DNA of 64,000 nucleotides from Thermosediminibacter oceani DSM 16646 (GCF_000144645.1 NC_014377.1:372001-436000), one strand, 5' to 3'; counted from the first letter of the stretch, positions 17,994 through 27,407 are shown. The notes: a model not told the origin generated them from the letters alone. Translations and numbers: made by a program.

Positions 17994-18830
17994 TTGGCTG
18001 AAATGGAAAAACTAGAAAGGCTAAAAAGTTGTATAAAGAATCTCGGAAGGGTAGTAGTTGCCTTCTCCGGAGGGGTTGACAGCACCTTTCTTTTGAAGGT
18101 ATGTCTTGATGTGCTGGGAAAAGAAAACGTACTGGCGGTTACCGCCCGGTCCAGCACATATCCCGCTAGGGAACTGGAGGAAGCACGGAAACTCGCCGAA
18201 AAGTTTGGAGCCAACCATGAGATAATCGTTTCGGAGGAACTTGATATACCCGGGTTTTCCGAAAATCCGCCGGAGCGCTGCTACCACTGCAAAAAGGAGC
18301 TTTTTGGCAAGTTGGTTGCAATAGCCCGGGAAAGGGGCTTTAACTTCGTGCTGGACGGTTCCAATATGGACGATACCGGGGATTTCCGGCCCGGCATGAG
18401 AGCGAAGGATGAGCTGGGGGTATTGAGCCCGCTGAAGGAAGCAGGGCTTACCAAAGCCGATATAAGGGCGCTGTCACGGGAAATGGGGCTTCCCACCTGG
18501 AACAAGCCCTCCTTTGCGTGCCTTGCGTCCCGGTTTCCGTACGGCGAGAGGATAACGGCAGAAAAGCTCAGCAGGGTGGAAAGAGCCGAGGATTTACTGC
18601 GAGAGCTCGGATTTATCCAGTACAGAGTGAGAAGTCACGGGGACCTGGCCCGCATCGAGGTCTCTCCCGACGAGATAGATAGATTTTTCGACAAGACTTT
18701 AAGGGAAAAAGTGGTATCTGGGCTGAAGGGGCTCGGCTTCATTTACGTCTCGCTGGACCTTGCCGGATACAGGACCGGCAGCATGAACGAAGGTCTTGAA
18801 GAGGAGGAAAAAGCGCCTTGGAAAAATTAA
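17994..18830 (+). CDS. larE: LarE, sulfur transferase for nickel-pincer cofactor
   Basis: ATP-dependent sulfur insertase of 278 residues. LarE-type proteins activate and thiolate the carboxylates of pyridinium-3,5-biscarboxylate mononucleotide. The PP-loop SGGVDSTFLL is near residue 28. KPSFACLASRFPYGERIT contains the Cys equivalent to the sacrificial Cys of Lactiplantibacillus LarE, so the single-Cys mode is likely; an additional CYHCKKEL is also present. TTG start at 17994 after GGGGGG. It overlaps larB by 13 bases. Confidence 0.93.
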   Translation: MAEMEKLERLKSCIKNLGRVVVAFSGGVDSTFLLKVCLDVLGKENVLAVTARSSTYPARELEEARKLAEKFGANHEIIVSEELDIPGFSENPPERCYHCKKELFGKLVAIARERGFNFVLDGSNMDDTGDFRPGMRAKDELGVLSPLKEAGLTKADIRALSREMGLPTWNKPSFACLASRFPYGERITAEKLSRVERAEDLLRELGFIQYRVRSHGDLARIEVSPDEIDRFFDKTLREKVVSGLKGLGFIYVSLDLAGYRTGSMNEGLEEEEKAPWKN

Positions 18831-19588
18831 GGGAGATACTGGAAAGAGTCCACCGGGGGGAGATGGCGGTTGATGATGCCATTCAGCTGCTCAGGGACCT
18901 ACCGTACGAGGATCTTGGATTTGCAAAGATCGATCACCACAGGGCCCTGAGGCGCGGGGTGCCGGAGGTCATATTCTGCCAGGGTAAGACCCCGGAGCAG
19001 GTAGCCCGGATAACCCGGCGCATGCTCGAAAAGGGCGTCAACATAATGGGCACCAGGGCCGATTTAAAAGTTTACGAAGAGGTAAGGAAAATAGCACCCG
19101 ACGCCGAATATTACAAGGATGCCCGTATTTTCGCCGTGAAAAGGGAAAAAATAGTGCAAAATAAGGGCACAATCGCCGTCGTATCGGCCGGTACCTCCGA
19201 TATACCCGTGGCCGAAGAAGCCGCGGTCACCGCCGAATTACTGGGGAATAAGGTGGAAAGGCTGTACGACGTGGGGGTTGCCGGAATACACCGGCTTTTT
19301 ATGAACATGGAGGTTTTAAAAAGGGCCCAGGTAATCATAGTTGTGGCCGGGATGGAAGGCGCTCTGGCCAGTGTCGTCGCAGGGCTGGTGGACAAACCCG
19401 TAATAGCCGTGCCCACCAGCGTCGGGTACGGGGCCAACTTTTCCGGGCTGTCGGCACTGCTCACAATGCTCAACAGCTGCGCCGGAGGGCTGACCGTGGT
19501 CAACATAGACAACGGATTCGGCGCTGGGTTTGCAGCACACCAGATAAACAGGCTTGGAGGACAGGCGGATGGATGTGCTTTATCTTGA
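18818..19588 (+). CDS. larB: LarB, NaAD carboxylase/hydrolase for nickel-pincer cofactor
   Basis: A 256-residue protein that carboxylates nicotinic acid adenine dinucleotide and releases AMP, the first step of nickel-pincer nucleotide synthesis. The C-terminal half is PurE-like: IAVVSAGTSDIPVAEEAAVTAELLG, GVAGIHRL, VAGMEGALASVVAGLV and VGYGANFSGLSALLTMLNSCAGG. The N-terminal region has LGFAKIDHHRALRRGVPEVIFCQGKTPEQV, typical of LarB. TTG start at 18818 with GAGGAGG upstream, translationally coupled to larE and larC. Confidence 0.95.
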   Translation: MEKLREILERVHRGEMAVDDAIQLLRDLPYEDLGFAKIDHHRALRRGVPEVIFCQGKTPEQVARITRRMLEKGVNIMGTRADLKVYEEVRKIAPDAEYYKDARIFAVKREKIVQNKGTIAVVSAGTSDIPVAEEAAVTAELLGNKVERLYDVGVAGIHRLFMNMEVLKRAQVIIVVAGMEGALASVVAGLVDKPVIAVPTSVGYGANFSGLSALLTMLNSCAGGLTVVNIDNGFGAGFAAHQINRLGGQADGCALS

Positions 19589-20744
19589 CTGTTTTTCGGG
19601 GATCAGCGGCGACATGTTCCTGGGGGCCCTGCTGGACCTGGGAGTGGATGTGAGGGAGTTCCTGGCGGAACTTAAAAAATTGCCGCTTTCGGGTTACGAA
19701 ATTGAAATCAAAAAATCGGTGAAAAAGGGCATTTTCGGCACCGATGTTTACATAAAGTGCCACGAACACCATCCCCACCGCGGCCTGAAAGAGATTTACG
19801 GCATAATCGATGGAAGCTCGCTGAAACCGGAGGTAAAACAAAAAAGCAAGGAAGCTTTTTTGAAGCTGGCCGTTGCGGAGGGCAAGATTCACGGAAAGCC
19901 CCCGGAGGAAATCCACTTCCACGAAGTGGGTGCGGTCGACTCCATCGTGGATATAGTGGGTGCCTGCATTCTGGTGGATATGCTGAACCCGGCTAAAGTC
20001 TCGGCCTCGCCGGTGAACGTGGGGTGCGGCACCGTGGCATGCGCCCACGGCGTGCTGCCGGTGCCCGCTCCGGCGACTATGGAGCTCCTAAAGGGTGTGC
20101 CGGTGTATTCCTCCGGCGAAGAAGGGGAACTTGCGACACCTACCGGGGCCTTGCTGCTCTCGGTTTTTGCCGAGGAATTCGGCCCAATGCCTCGGGGCAT
20201 TCCCGCGAAGATCGGCTACGGCCTCGGAAAGAAAGACCGGAGGATTCCCAATGTGCTCAGGGCGGTGCTCCTAAAAGCCGAAGAGGATGATGCGGAAACC
20301 GACCGGGTAGTGGTGATGGAGGCAAACATAGATGATATGAATCCCCAACTCTACGAGGAGATAATGGAGAGCCTTTTCCAAAAAGGTGCGCTGGACGTGT
20401 TCCTCACGCCTATCATTATGAAAAAAAGCCGTCCGGCTGTTAAACTTTCCTGCATCGCTCCCCCGGATAAAAGACGGGAACTGGCGGAAGCTATATTAAA
20501 GGAGACCACCACTATAGGTGTAAGATTCTACGAAGCCCACCGGATGAAACTTGAAAGGGAGATAGAAACGAGAAGTACGCCCCTAGGAGAAGTGAGGGTA
20601 AAGGTATCGAAAAGGGGCGGCGAAATCGTGAGGGTCACCCCAGAATACGACGACATAAGGGAAATATCCCGCAAGTTTGGAATCCCCGTGCTTGAAGCAT
20701 ACCGGGATATCGTGGGATTCTTGAATAAAGATAAATGTAAATAA
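19569..20744 (+). CDS. larC: LarC, nickel insertion cyclometallase
   Basis: Inserts nickel into the thiolated cofactor in a CTP-dependent reaction. About 391 residues from ATG 19569, which follows GGAGG at 19556-19560. It begins VLYLDCFSGISGDMFLGALLDLG and has IHFHEVGAVDSIVDIVG and LELLKGVPVYSS-like segments. The gene is one uninterrupted frame, unlike the larC1/larC2 pair of some lactobacilli that depends on programmed frameshifting. With larE and larB it completes the maturation set, but no classical larA is adjacent. Confidence 0.93.
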   Translation: MDVLYLDCFSGISGDMFLGALLDLGVDVREFLAELKKLPLSGYEIEIKKSVKKGIFGTDVYIKCHEHHPHRGLKEIYGIIDGSSLKPEVKQKSKEAFLKLAVAEGKIHGKPPEEIHFHEVGAVDSIVDIVGACILVDMLNPAKVSASPVNVGCGTVACAHGVLPVPAPATMELLKGVPVYSSGEEGELATPTGALLLSVFAEEFGPMPRGIPAKIGYGLGKKDRRIPNVLRAVLLKAEEDDAETDRVVVMEANIDDMNPQLYEEIMESLFQKGALDVFLTPIIMKKSRPAVKLSCIAPPDKRRELAEAILKETTTIGVRFYEAHRMKLEREIETRSTPLGEVRVKVSKRGGEIVRVTPEYDDIREISRKFGIPVLEAYRDIVGFLNKDKCK

Positions 20745-20797
20745 TGCTGCAAATATGTTATAATGACTAAAAAAACAAAATGTTGGGAGTGTTCTAC

Positions 20798-22288
20798 ATG
20801 ACGGATAAAGTCAGGGTAAGATTTGCTCCAAGTCCTACCGGCAGCCTTCACATCGGAGGCGCCAGGACCGCTCTCTTCAACCTGCTTTTCGCCCGCCACA
20901 ACAACGGTGTTTTCGTATTGAGGATAGAGGACACCGATACCGAACGCTCCACGGAGGAATCGGTGGCCCAGATATTGAGGTCCATGAAGTGGTTGGGCCT
21001 CGACTGGGACGAAGGCCCCGAGAAGGGCGGGGACTACGGGCCTTACTTCCAATCCCAGCGTCTGGAGCTTTACAGGAAAGAAGCTCAAAGGCTCCTGGAC
21101 GAAGGCAAGGCCTACTACTGCTATTGCACCCCGGAAGAACTGGCTGCCCGGCGTGAGGCGATGATGAAGGCCGGAAAGGCCCCCAGGTACGAGGGTCTGT
21201 GCAGGAACCTGTGCGACGAAGATAGAAAAAGATACGAGGCCGAGGGCAGGAAGCCCGTCATAAGGTTGAAGGTACCGCAGGAGGGACAGACGGTTGTCGA
21301 GGACATCATTCGCGGCACCGTTGTATTTGAAAATTCCGTGCTGGACGACTTCATAATCATGAAATCCAACGGCATGCCCACCTACAACTTCGCCTGCGTG
21401 GTGGACGACCACGCCATGAAAATAACTCACGTTATAAGGGCGGAGGAGCACCTCTCCAATACCCCCAAGCAGATACAGGTGTATAAGGCCCTGGGGTACG
21501 AGCTTCCCCGGTTCGCCCACGTGCCGATGATACTCGCCCCCGACCGGAGCAAGTTGAGCAAGCGCCACGGCGCCACTTCGGTGGAGGAATTCCGGGACCA
21601 GGGATACCTGTCCCAGGCGATAATAAACTACCTGACGCTGCTAGGCTGGTCTCCGCTGGACAGTGAAGAGATATTCGACATGGAAAAAGCCATCAGGGAG
21701 TTCACGCTCGAGAGGGTGAACAAGACCGCCGCTATATACGATATCAAAAAACTCACCTGGATAAACGGCCATTACCTGAGGGAGCTGGACCTGGATTATA
21801 TAACAGATCAGGTAATCCCCTTCATGGTCAAAAAAGGTATCATCGCCGAAGAAGACGCCGGCAAAAGATACGAATATATCAAGCAGGTGGTAGCCGTTTC
21901 CAGAGATAGGGCCAAGACTCTGGACGAACTGGCCGATGCTATAGCCTTCTTCTTCAAAGATGTGGCGGAATACGAAGAAAAAGGTGTAAAAAAGCACTTT
22001 TTTAAAGAAAATGCCGCCGAGCTCCTGATTAAAGGGGCCGAAGCGCTGGAAAGGCTGGATGAGTTCACCCACGAGTCTACGGAACGCGCCTTCAGGAGCC
22101 TGACCGACAGCATTGGACTTAAAGCCGCGGAGCTCATCCATCCCACGCGCCTTGCCATTACCGGAAGGACCGTGGGTCCCGGGCTTTTTGAGATAATAGT
22201 GCTTCTTGGAAAAGAGGAAACCGTAAAACGCATGAGAAAGGCGGCAGATTGGATAAAAAATCACGGGACCGGCGCCTCTGCTTCCTGA
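20798..22288 (+). CDS. gltX: Glutamyl-tRNA synthetase
   Basis: Charges tRNA-Glu (and tRNA-Gln in organisms that use transamidation). About 496 residues. The class I signatures are HIGG in [16 protein letters not shown] and the KMSKS loop as [10 protein letters not shown]. The zinc-like [12 protein letters not shown] region and the C-terminal anticodon-binding helices are present. ATG 20798 lies six bases after GGGAGTG, which favours it over ATG 20780. A TATAAT at 20759-20764 is a likely -10 box. Confidence 0.96.
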   Translation: MTDKVRVRFAPSPTGSLHIGGARTALFNLLFARHNNGVFVLRIEDTDTERSTEESVAQILRSMKWLGLDWDEGPEKGGDYGPYFQSQRLELYRKEAQRLLDEGKAYYCYCTPEELAARREAMMKAGKAPRYEGLCRNLCDEDRKRYEAEGRKPVIRLKVPQEGQTVVEDIIRGTVVFENSVLDDFIIMKSNGMPTYNFACVVDDHAMKITHVIRAEEHLSNTPKQIQVYKALGYELPRFAHVPMILAPDRSKLSKRHGATSVEEFRDQGYLSQAIINYLTLLGWSPLDSEEIFDMEKAIREFTLERVNKTAAIYDIKKLTWINGHYLRELDLDYITDQVIPFMVKKGIIAEEDAGKRYEYIKQVVAVSRDRAKTLDELADAIAFFFKDVAEYEEKGVKKHFFKENAAELLIKGAEALERLDEFTHESTERAFRSLTDSIGLKAAELIHPTRLAITGRTVGPGLFEIIVLLGKEETVKRMRKAADWIKNHGTGASAS

Positions 22289-22301
22289 TTTAGATGCCAT
22301 C

Positions 22302-22335
22302 GCCGGTTACCCCGGGTCCCTCCGGCCGGCTTTTT
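22302..22335 (+). terminator. Probable terminator after gltX
   Basis: GCCGG/CCGGC stem with a GC-rich loop followed by five T residues, 14 bases after the gltX stop. Confidence 0.55.
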
Positions 22336-22377
22336 CGCCGTGCTAATATCGAGCTTTTAAGGGAGAGAGGTTGTGAT

Positions 22378-22959
22378 ATGGGGAAAATTCCTACGCGCCA
22401 GGAAGCTTTCGAGCTTTTGAAAAAATACAACCAGAATGAGAGCCTCATCAAGCACGCATTGGCAGTGGAAGCCGTGATGCGCCATTTTGCCAAACTCTTT
22501 GGTGAAGACGTTGAAAAGTGGGGAATTATAGGCCTTGTTCACGACCTGGATTACGAAAAATTCCCCGAACAGCACTGCAGGAAAGTGAGGGAGATCCTTG
22601 CAGAAGAAGGATGGCCTGAAGAATACATAAAGGCCGTTCAGAGTCACGGCTGGAAAATCTGCGTCGATGTTGAACCCACTGAAAGGATGGAAAAGGTACT
22701 TTATACAATCGATGAACTGACGGGCCTTATTGCCGCCACAGCTCTGATGCGGCCCGACAGGAGCATTATGAGCACCACGGTAAAATCCGTAAAAAAGAAG
22801 TGGAAGCAGAAAAGCTTTGCAGCGGGCGTAAACCGGGAGGTCATCGAAGAAGGCGCCGGGATGCTCGGTATGGACCTGGACTGGATCATCGAAGAGACCA
22901 TAAAGGGCATGCAAAAAGTTGCCGGTGAAATAGGATTAAAAGGCGATTTTCAGGGGTAG
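22378..22959 (+). CDS. HD-domain phosphohydrolase-like protein
   Basis: About 193 residues with an HD fold: the motif LVHDLDYEKFPEQHC contains the HD pair, preceded by LIKHALAVEAVMRH and followed by AVQSHGW. This type of small HD protein is widespread in anaerobic Firmicutes, with an unknown nucleotide or phosphate-ester substrate. ATG 22378 follows GGGAGAGAGG; an upstream in-frame ATG at 22294 overlaps the putative terminator and is less likely. Confidence 0.75.
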   Translation: MGKIPTRQEAFELLKKYNQNESLIKHALAVEAVMRHFAKLFGEDVEKWGIIGLVHDLDYEKFPEQHCRKVREILAEEGWPEEYIKAVQSHGWKICVDVEPTERMEKVLYTIDELTGLIAATALMRPDRSIMSTTVKSVKKKWKQKSFAAGVNREVIEEGAGMLGMDLDWIIEETIKGMQKVAGEIGLKGDFQG

Positions 22960-22994
22960 AAAACATGCCGGCGTATTACAGCTTTGAATCTTTT

Positions 22995-23022
22995 AAGGGC
23001 GTTTTTTGCGCCCTTTTTTTTT
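22995..23022 (+). terminator. Rho-independent terminator
   Basis: AAGGGCG/CGCCCTT seven-base stem with a T-rich loop followed by nine T residues, after the HD gene. Confidence 0.9.
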
Positions 23023-23057
23023 ATTTGCCATTTATGGCGGAGACCGCAAAAAAATAA

Positions 23058-23121
23058 TTGACTATAAAGGAAAAATAGTTTAACATGTATATAAACACTA
23101 TATACACTATAAACACTATAA
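23058..23121 (+). promoter_or_regulatory. Promoter with triple ACACTATA operator
   Basis: TTGACT (23058-23063), a 17-base spacer and TAACAT (23081-23086) form a good sigma-A promoter. Immediately after it ACACTATA occurs three times with a nine-base period (23095, 23104, 23113). This is probably the operator for the GntR repressor encoded 25 bases further on, giving negative autoregulation. Confidence 0.6.
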
Positions 23122-23145
23122 TCACTTTAAAGAGGAAGGCCGGCT

Positions 23146-23523
23146 ATGAAAATTGTTATTTCAAATACCAGCGGGGAACCGATCTACGAACAGATTAAAA
23201 GACAGCTCAAAGAAAGCATTTTAAAGGGCGAATTGAAGGAAGGGGAACTTCTCCCTTCGATCCGCCAGCTGGCGAAGGACCTGCACATCAGTGTGATTAC
23301 TACCAAACGGGCCTACGATGACCTGGAGAGGGAAGGATATATTACCTCCGTTGTAGGCAAGGGGTCGTTTGTGGCAAAACAGAGCAAGGAGTCTCTTCGG
23401 GAGATTCGGCTGAAGTGGATAGAGGAAAAGATGGCCGAGATCGTCTCCGAGAGCAAGTCCTTAAACATTACGCTGGAAGAACTGCAGGAAATGCTGCGGA
23501 TTTTATATGAGGAAGATACTTAA
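23146..23523 (+). CDS. GntR family regulator, YtrA-type
   Basis: A 125-residue repressor with a GntR winged helix (PIYEQIKRQLKESILKGELKEGELLPSIRQLAKDLHISVITTKRAYDDLEREGYI) and only a short C-terminal helix pair, as in the YtrA subfamily. ATG 23146 follows AGAGGAAGG. It leads an operon with an ABC ATPase and permease, the normal YtrA arrangement, and probably represses that operon until an envelope or antibiotic signal arrives. Confidence 0.9.
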   Translation: MKIVISNTSGEPIYEQIKRQLKESILKGELKEGELLPSIRQLAKDLHISVITTKRAYDDLEREGYITSVVGKGSFVAKQSKESLREIRLKWIEEKMAEIVSESKSLNITLEELQEMLRILYEEDT

Positions 23524-23601
23524 GGGAAAGGGGAGGCGATCTTAAAGAAGAAGAAGCTGTAGCGAAAAAGTTCATGGAAACTCAGCAAAGGGGGAATTTT
23601 T

Positions 23602-24477
23602 ATGGAGGACGTTGTTGTCCTGGACGGGGTCACTAAAATCTATCCGGGTTTTCAACTGGACAGCCTTTCGTTTACCATTAAGAAAGGATTTATCCACGGT
23701 TTTATCGGCCGAAATGGGGCGGGAAAAACCACCACGATCAAGCTGATGATGAACCTGGTCAAGCGGGATGCCGGGACCATCCAGATATTCGGCCTGGATA
23801 ACCGGATGCACGAGAAGGAAATTAAACAGCGAATCGGCTTCGTTTATGCAGAAAATCACTTTTACGAGGAGCTAACCGTTGAACAGATGAAGCGGGTGGT
23901 GGCCTCCTTTTACAGAAAATGGGATGAACAGACTTTTCAGCGTTATCTAAAGCTGCTCGACGTTCCACTTAAGAAAAAGATCAAGCATCTATCCAAGGGG
24001 ATGAAAGTGAAATTTTCTATAGCCCTGGCATTATCGCACAACGCAGACCTGATCGTTATGGATGAGCCTACGTCAGGCCTTGATCCTGTAGTCCGCCGTG
24101 AAATTCTGGAACTGATGTCTGAACTTATCCAGGATGGAGAAAAAACTGTGTTCTTTTCCACCCATATCACATCCGATCTTGAACAGATTGCTGATTATAT
24201 TACTTTCATTCACGAGGGCCGCATTTACTTTAGCCTGACCAAAGAGGAGATCGCCGACCTTTACGGGATCGTTAAAGGCGGTCCGGACCTGCTCAATCGG
24301 GAAAACCGGAAGCTCTTCATAGGGCTGCGGGAAACACCGTACGGTTTCGAGGGCCTGACGAAGGAGATGAAAAAGGCCCGGGAGATTTTCGGGGACCGGG
24401 CAATTTACGAAGCCCCTTCTCTTGATGAAATCATGGTATACACCGTAAAGGGTAATACAAAACACCAGGAGGCGTGA
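23602..24477 (+). CDS. ABC transporter ATP-binding protein
   Basis: A 291-residue nucleotide-binding subunit. Walker A GRNGAGKTTTIK, signature HLSKGMKVKFSIALAL (LSKGM variant), Walker B LIVMDEPTSGLDP and H-loop FFSTHIT are all present. It belongs to the YtrB/CcmA-like group. RBS GGGGG lies before the ATG. It works with the permease encoded four bases after its stop. Confidence 0.9.
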   Translation: MEDVVVLDGVTKIYPGFQLDSLSFTIKKGFIHGFIGRNGAGKTTTIKLMMNLVKRDAGTIQIFGLDNRMHEKEIKQRIGFVYAENHFYEELTVEQMKRVVASFYRKWDEQTFQRYLKLLDVPLKKKIKHLSKGMKVKFSIALALSHNADLIVMDEPTSGLDPVVRREILELMSELIQDGEKTVFFSTHITSDLEQIADYITFIHEGRIYFSLTKEEIADLYGIVKGGPDLLNRENRKLFIGLRETPYGFEGLTKEMKKAREIFGDRAIYEAPSLDEIMVYTVKGNTKHQEA

Positions 24478-24481
24478 AAAG

Positions 24482-25108
24482 ATGCTCACCCTGATTTATA
24501 AAGAGTTTCTGATTACTCGAATAACTCTCATCTTTTATATTGTGATTTCCCTGCTCTACAACTTTAACATCCTCTCGCCGGGACCCCCGCTTCCCCTTGT
24601 CACTATGCTTGCGACTTTTTTCCAATTCATGGTGGCAGGGCAGGAAGATAAAAACAACAGCCATATCTTCATAAACAGCCTGCCGGTTACCCGGAAGCAG
24701 GTGGTTGTGGCCAAATATCTCTTCAGCATACTGGTCGGTTTACTGTTGATCGGGTTGACGGTAGTGATTCAATGGCTGATGCCCATGTATCCATCGGGAA
24801 ACGGCTTTGTGGAAATCATATATGCCGTTTCGGCAATCTGTTTCTTTACGGCCGCGTTTTATCCGCTGTACTTCTGGCTGGGAGCTCAATTCGTCCGGAT
24901 CGGGATTTTTGCTTTCTTTATATTCGTCTTTGCGGTCGCACCTATATTAGTCAATATCGCAATGAAGAAAAATTGTTGGGGCATACTTGGTTTATTTCTG
25001 GCCATGCCGGACCATCTCTTAGCTGCGCTGGTGCTGGGGATGACCATAGTCTTGATGGTAATATCCGCGGCCTTGTCGATCCGGATCTACGGCAGGAAAG
25101 ATTTCTAG
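24482..25108 (+). CDS. ABC-2 type permease
   Basis: A 208-residue membrane protein with six hydrophobic segments. The GQEDKNNSHIFINSLPVTRKQVVVAKYL stretch is typical of ABC-2 permeases linked to YtrA-type regulators. AGGAGG lies before ATG 24482. It is the last gene of the 23146-25108 operon and converges on the second GntR-ABC locus. Confidence 0.85.
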   Translation: MLTLIYKEFLITRITLIFYIVISLLYNFNILSPGPPLPLVTMLATFFQFMVAGQEDKNNSHIFINSLPVTRKQVVVAKYLFSILVGLLLIGLTVVIQWLMPMYPSGNGFVEIIYAVSAICFFTAAFYPLYFWLGAQFVRIGIFAFFIFVFAVAPILVNIAMKKNCWGILGLFLAMPDHLLAALVLGMTIVLMVISAALSIRIYGRKDF

Positions 25109-25229
25109 AATTTTTACAAGTCACTGAGAATTGACAATATCCGACTTTGGATTTTGTGTTTTCAATATAGCATTGCCACCGTGCATTTTGTTAAGATCAG
25201 AGAAAACGGTGTGGGAAAGACTTCTTTTG

Positions 25230-25277
25230 CCTTTCTTGATATATTCTTCTTTTTGTTATAATAATATTGCCGAAACA
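25230..25277 (+). repeat. Partial duplicate of the ssrA promoter region
   Basis: Twenty-nine bases (25230-25258) are identical to 28172-28200, the ssrA promoter, and the match continues through ATAATATTG and CGAAA with a two-base deletion. The TTGATA box is kept, but the deletion shortens the spacer to TATAAT from 17 to 15 bases. No tmRNA sequence follows. It lies in the 222-base gap between convergent operons, where I see no gene. Confidence 0.85.
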
Positions 25278-25330
25278 TGTTCAAACCTGCTTTTGAATTG
25301 CCTTGCCATTCTTTAGCCTTTTTTTATTTT

Positions 25331-26101
25331 TTATATATCTACTTTATTGTCCAGAAGATATAACGTGACTATAAAGAGGCATAAATGTACCAGCACTTGG
25401 AAAATGAGACCGGCTACATTCACCGAAACCGTCACCGGTATTGTGCTTATATGTTGTCCGTTGATTTCATTTACTACCGTCCCTATATGGAGCATCAGAT
25501 TATACGGAAAGACCTTTGTCAGGTAAAGATGGATCTTATTTATCAGAATAACTGAAATTATGAAGACCCCGAAGGATACAATCAGGCCAAATCTACTGTT
25601 GCAGAAAGCCGCTTTGCCCAATGTAAATGCGAAATATGCGATTATCAGCGCAGAGAGAAGTACAATTATGGGATATAAATAAACATATATGAATTCCGGC
25701 CATAATTGATTCAGTGCTTCTAAAAGATGATGCCTTGAGAATTCCTGAAAATTAAGAACGTGAATCAGCACCATGCTTCCCGAAAGAAACGAAAATATGA
25801 TGAATTCTACGAGGGAAGTCAAAAGTTTTGAACCGACAATGGCGTAAGCCTTCTGAGGCAGGGAAAACACCAGGTAACCTGTATCCTGGTATAAATCCCG
25901 CCTGAAAAGGTTGACTCCGGATATGAACACACCCACTAATACAGCGGGAATACTCATTAGATAAAATAAACTAATATTTATAAATCTCCACCCACCGTCA
26001 TATATCGTAAAGAGGTATAAGCTCCACAAGATGATAGCGCCACAGACGCCCAGGATCCCCTTATATCTTCCCCGCATTTCATATTTAAACAATGTAAACA
26101 T
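25331..26101 (-). CDS. ABC transporter permease
   Basis: A 256-residue membrane protein with about six transmembrane helices (ILGVCGAIILWSLYLFTIY, MSIPAVLVGVFISGVNLF and others). The RRDLYQDTGYLVFSLPQKAYAIVGSKLL segment is typical of ABC-2 permeases in GntR-ABC loci. It overlaps the upstream ATPase gene by one base. Exported substrate unknown. Confidence 0.85.
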   Translation of the reverse strand: MFTLFKYEMRGRYKGILGVCGAIILWSLYLFTIYDGGWRFINISLFYLMSIPAVLVGVFISGVNLFRRDLYQDTGYLVFSLPQKAYAIVGSKLLTSLVEFIIFSFLSGSMVLIHVLNFQEFSRHHLLEALNQLWPEFIYVYLYPIIVLLSALIIAYFAFTLGKAAFCNSRFGLIVSFGVFIISVILINKIHLYLTKVFPYNLMLHIGTVVNEINGQHISTIPVTVSVNVAGLIFQVLVHLCLFIVTLYLLDNKVDI

Positions 26102-26796
26102 TATTGAAATACCTCCCGAAATATTTCTTCAATGGATTTATGTTTTTCGACCCTTAGTTCTTCCGCGTTGCCTCTCAAAACGATTTCTCCTTTGGAAATG
26201 AACGCCACCTCGTCAAACAGCCTTTCGATATCTTTCACTAAGTGGGTGGATATTATCATAGAACTTTCTTCATTGAGGTTATCGACTATGGCATCGATGA
26301 TCTTCTCTCTGGCAACAGGGTCGATCCCTCCCAGCGGTTCATCCAAGATGTAAAGCTTTGCCTTCCTGGAAAGTACCAATGTTAGATGAAGTTTCTCTAC
26401 CATGCCTTTGGATAAAGTGGTTATCCTTTTGTCTTCCGTAAGTTCCATAAATTCCAGGAGCCTTCTTGCTTTTTCTATATCAAAGTCCGGATAAAAATCT
26501 TTGAAAAAACTCATGGCATCTTTTATTCTCATCCATTTAAATAGAAAATTCACATCCGGGAGGTAAGATACTATGGATTTCGTATATACACCAGGCTTTT
26601 GACCGTCTATCAAAATTTCTCCCGAAGAAGGGCGAATAAGTCCCGCAACAATTTTGATAAAAGTAGTCTTGCCGCTGCCGTTGGGCCCGAGAAGACCCAG
26701 TATCTTCCCCCTTGGGACTTCAATATCGATATCCTTGAGGACCTTTTTTGAATAATAGTTCTTTGACAGTTTTTTTGCTTTTAGTATGAAATCCAA
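26101..26796 (-). CDS. ABC transporter ATP-binding protein
   Basis: A 231-residue nucleotide-binding subunit with Walker A GPNGSGKTTFIK, signature TLSKGMVEKLHLTLVL, Walker B LYILDEPLGGIDP and H-loop IISTHLV. It overlaps the GntR gene upstream and is coupled to the permease downstream. Paralogous in design to 23602-24477. Confidence 0.9.
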   Translation of the reverse strand: MDFILKAKKLSKNYYSKKVLKDIDIEVPRGKILGLLGPNGSGKTTFIKIVAGLIRPSSGEILIDGQKPGVYTKSIVSYLPDVNFLFKWMRIKDAMSFFKDFYPDFDIEKARRLLEFMELTEDKRITTLSKGMVEKLHLTLVLSRKAKLYILDEPLGGIDPVAREKIIDAIVDNLNEESSMIISTHLVKDIERLFDEVAFISKGEIVLRGNAEELRVEKHKSIEEIFREVFQ

Positions 26797-27167
26797 TCAG
26801 GATCCCCCTTTTCTACGTAATTTTTTACAATGTGCAAGATCTCATCTCCGGAAAATCCCAATTCTCTCATCCCGTTTATAAAAGCATCCAGCACATCCTT
26901 TGCCATTTTCTTTTTTAGTGCCGAAATCATTCCTTCATCCTTTGTAATAAATGTTCCCATGCCCCTCTGGGTGAATGTTACTTTTTCCCTCTCCAGTTCC
27001 TGATAGGCTCTTTGAACCGTATTTGGATTTACCTTTAGCTTTTCCGCCATTTCTCTAACCGATGGCAATTTATCACCGCCCTTTAATTTACCCGACACTA
27101 TATCCCTTTTTATGAGGTCCATGATCTGCAAATATATAGGCTGTTTTTCATCAAATTCTATAATCAT
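26781..27167 (-). CDS. GntR family regulator, YtrA-type
   Basis: A 128-residue repressor with the winged helix PIYLQIMDLIKRDIVSGKLKGGDKLPSVREMAEKLKVNPNTVQRAYQELEREKV and a short C-terminal tail. First gene of the leftward operon 27167-25331. The 240-base region before it contains GTATTACTATTATAATAC, an AT-rich imperfect palindrome at about 27217-27234 overlapping a TATAAT on the minus strand, a likely self-operator. Confidence 0.9.
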   Translation of the reverse strand: MIIEFDEKQPIYLQIMDLIKRDIVSGKLKGGDKLPSVREMAEKLKVNPNTVQRAYQELEREKVTFTQRGMGTFITKDEGMISALKKKMAKDVLDAFINGMRELGFSGDEILHIVKNYVEKGDPDWISY

Positions 27168-27407
27168 GATTCACCCCGTTCTCATTTTGTTATATTAGCC
27201 ACATAATGTTTTAGTGTATTACTATTATAATACAAAATGATTCTTAAGATGACAATATTATTATTCAAAAAGTGATCACACCAAATAATAGCGATAGCGT
27301 TAGCACAAGGGTTCGGGCTTTATTTACAAACTGTCTAAAAATTGATATCATATTAAGAATGACCGAAGACAGGGAAGATAAAATCCAATGAGGAGGAGAA
27401 AACTGGT

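Noticed and set aside
20528-21568. 346-residue minus-strand frame
   Set aside because: Antisense shadow of larC and gltX with no ribosome binding site or domain.
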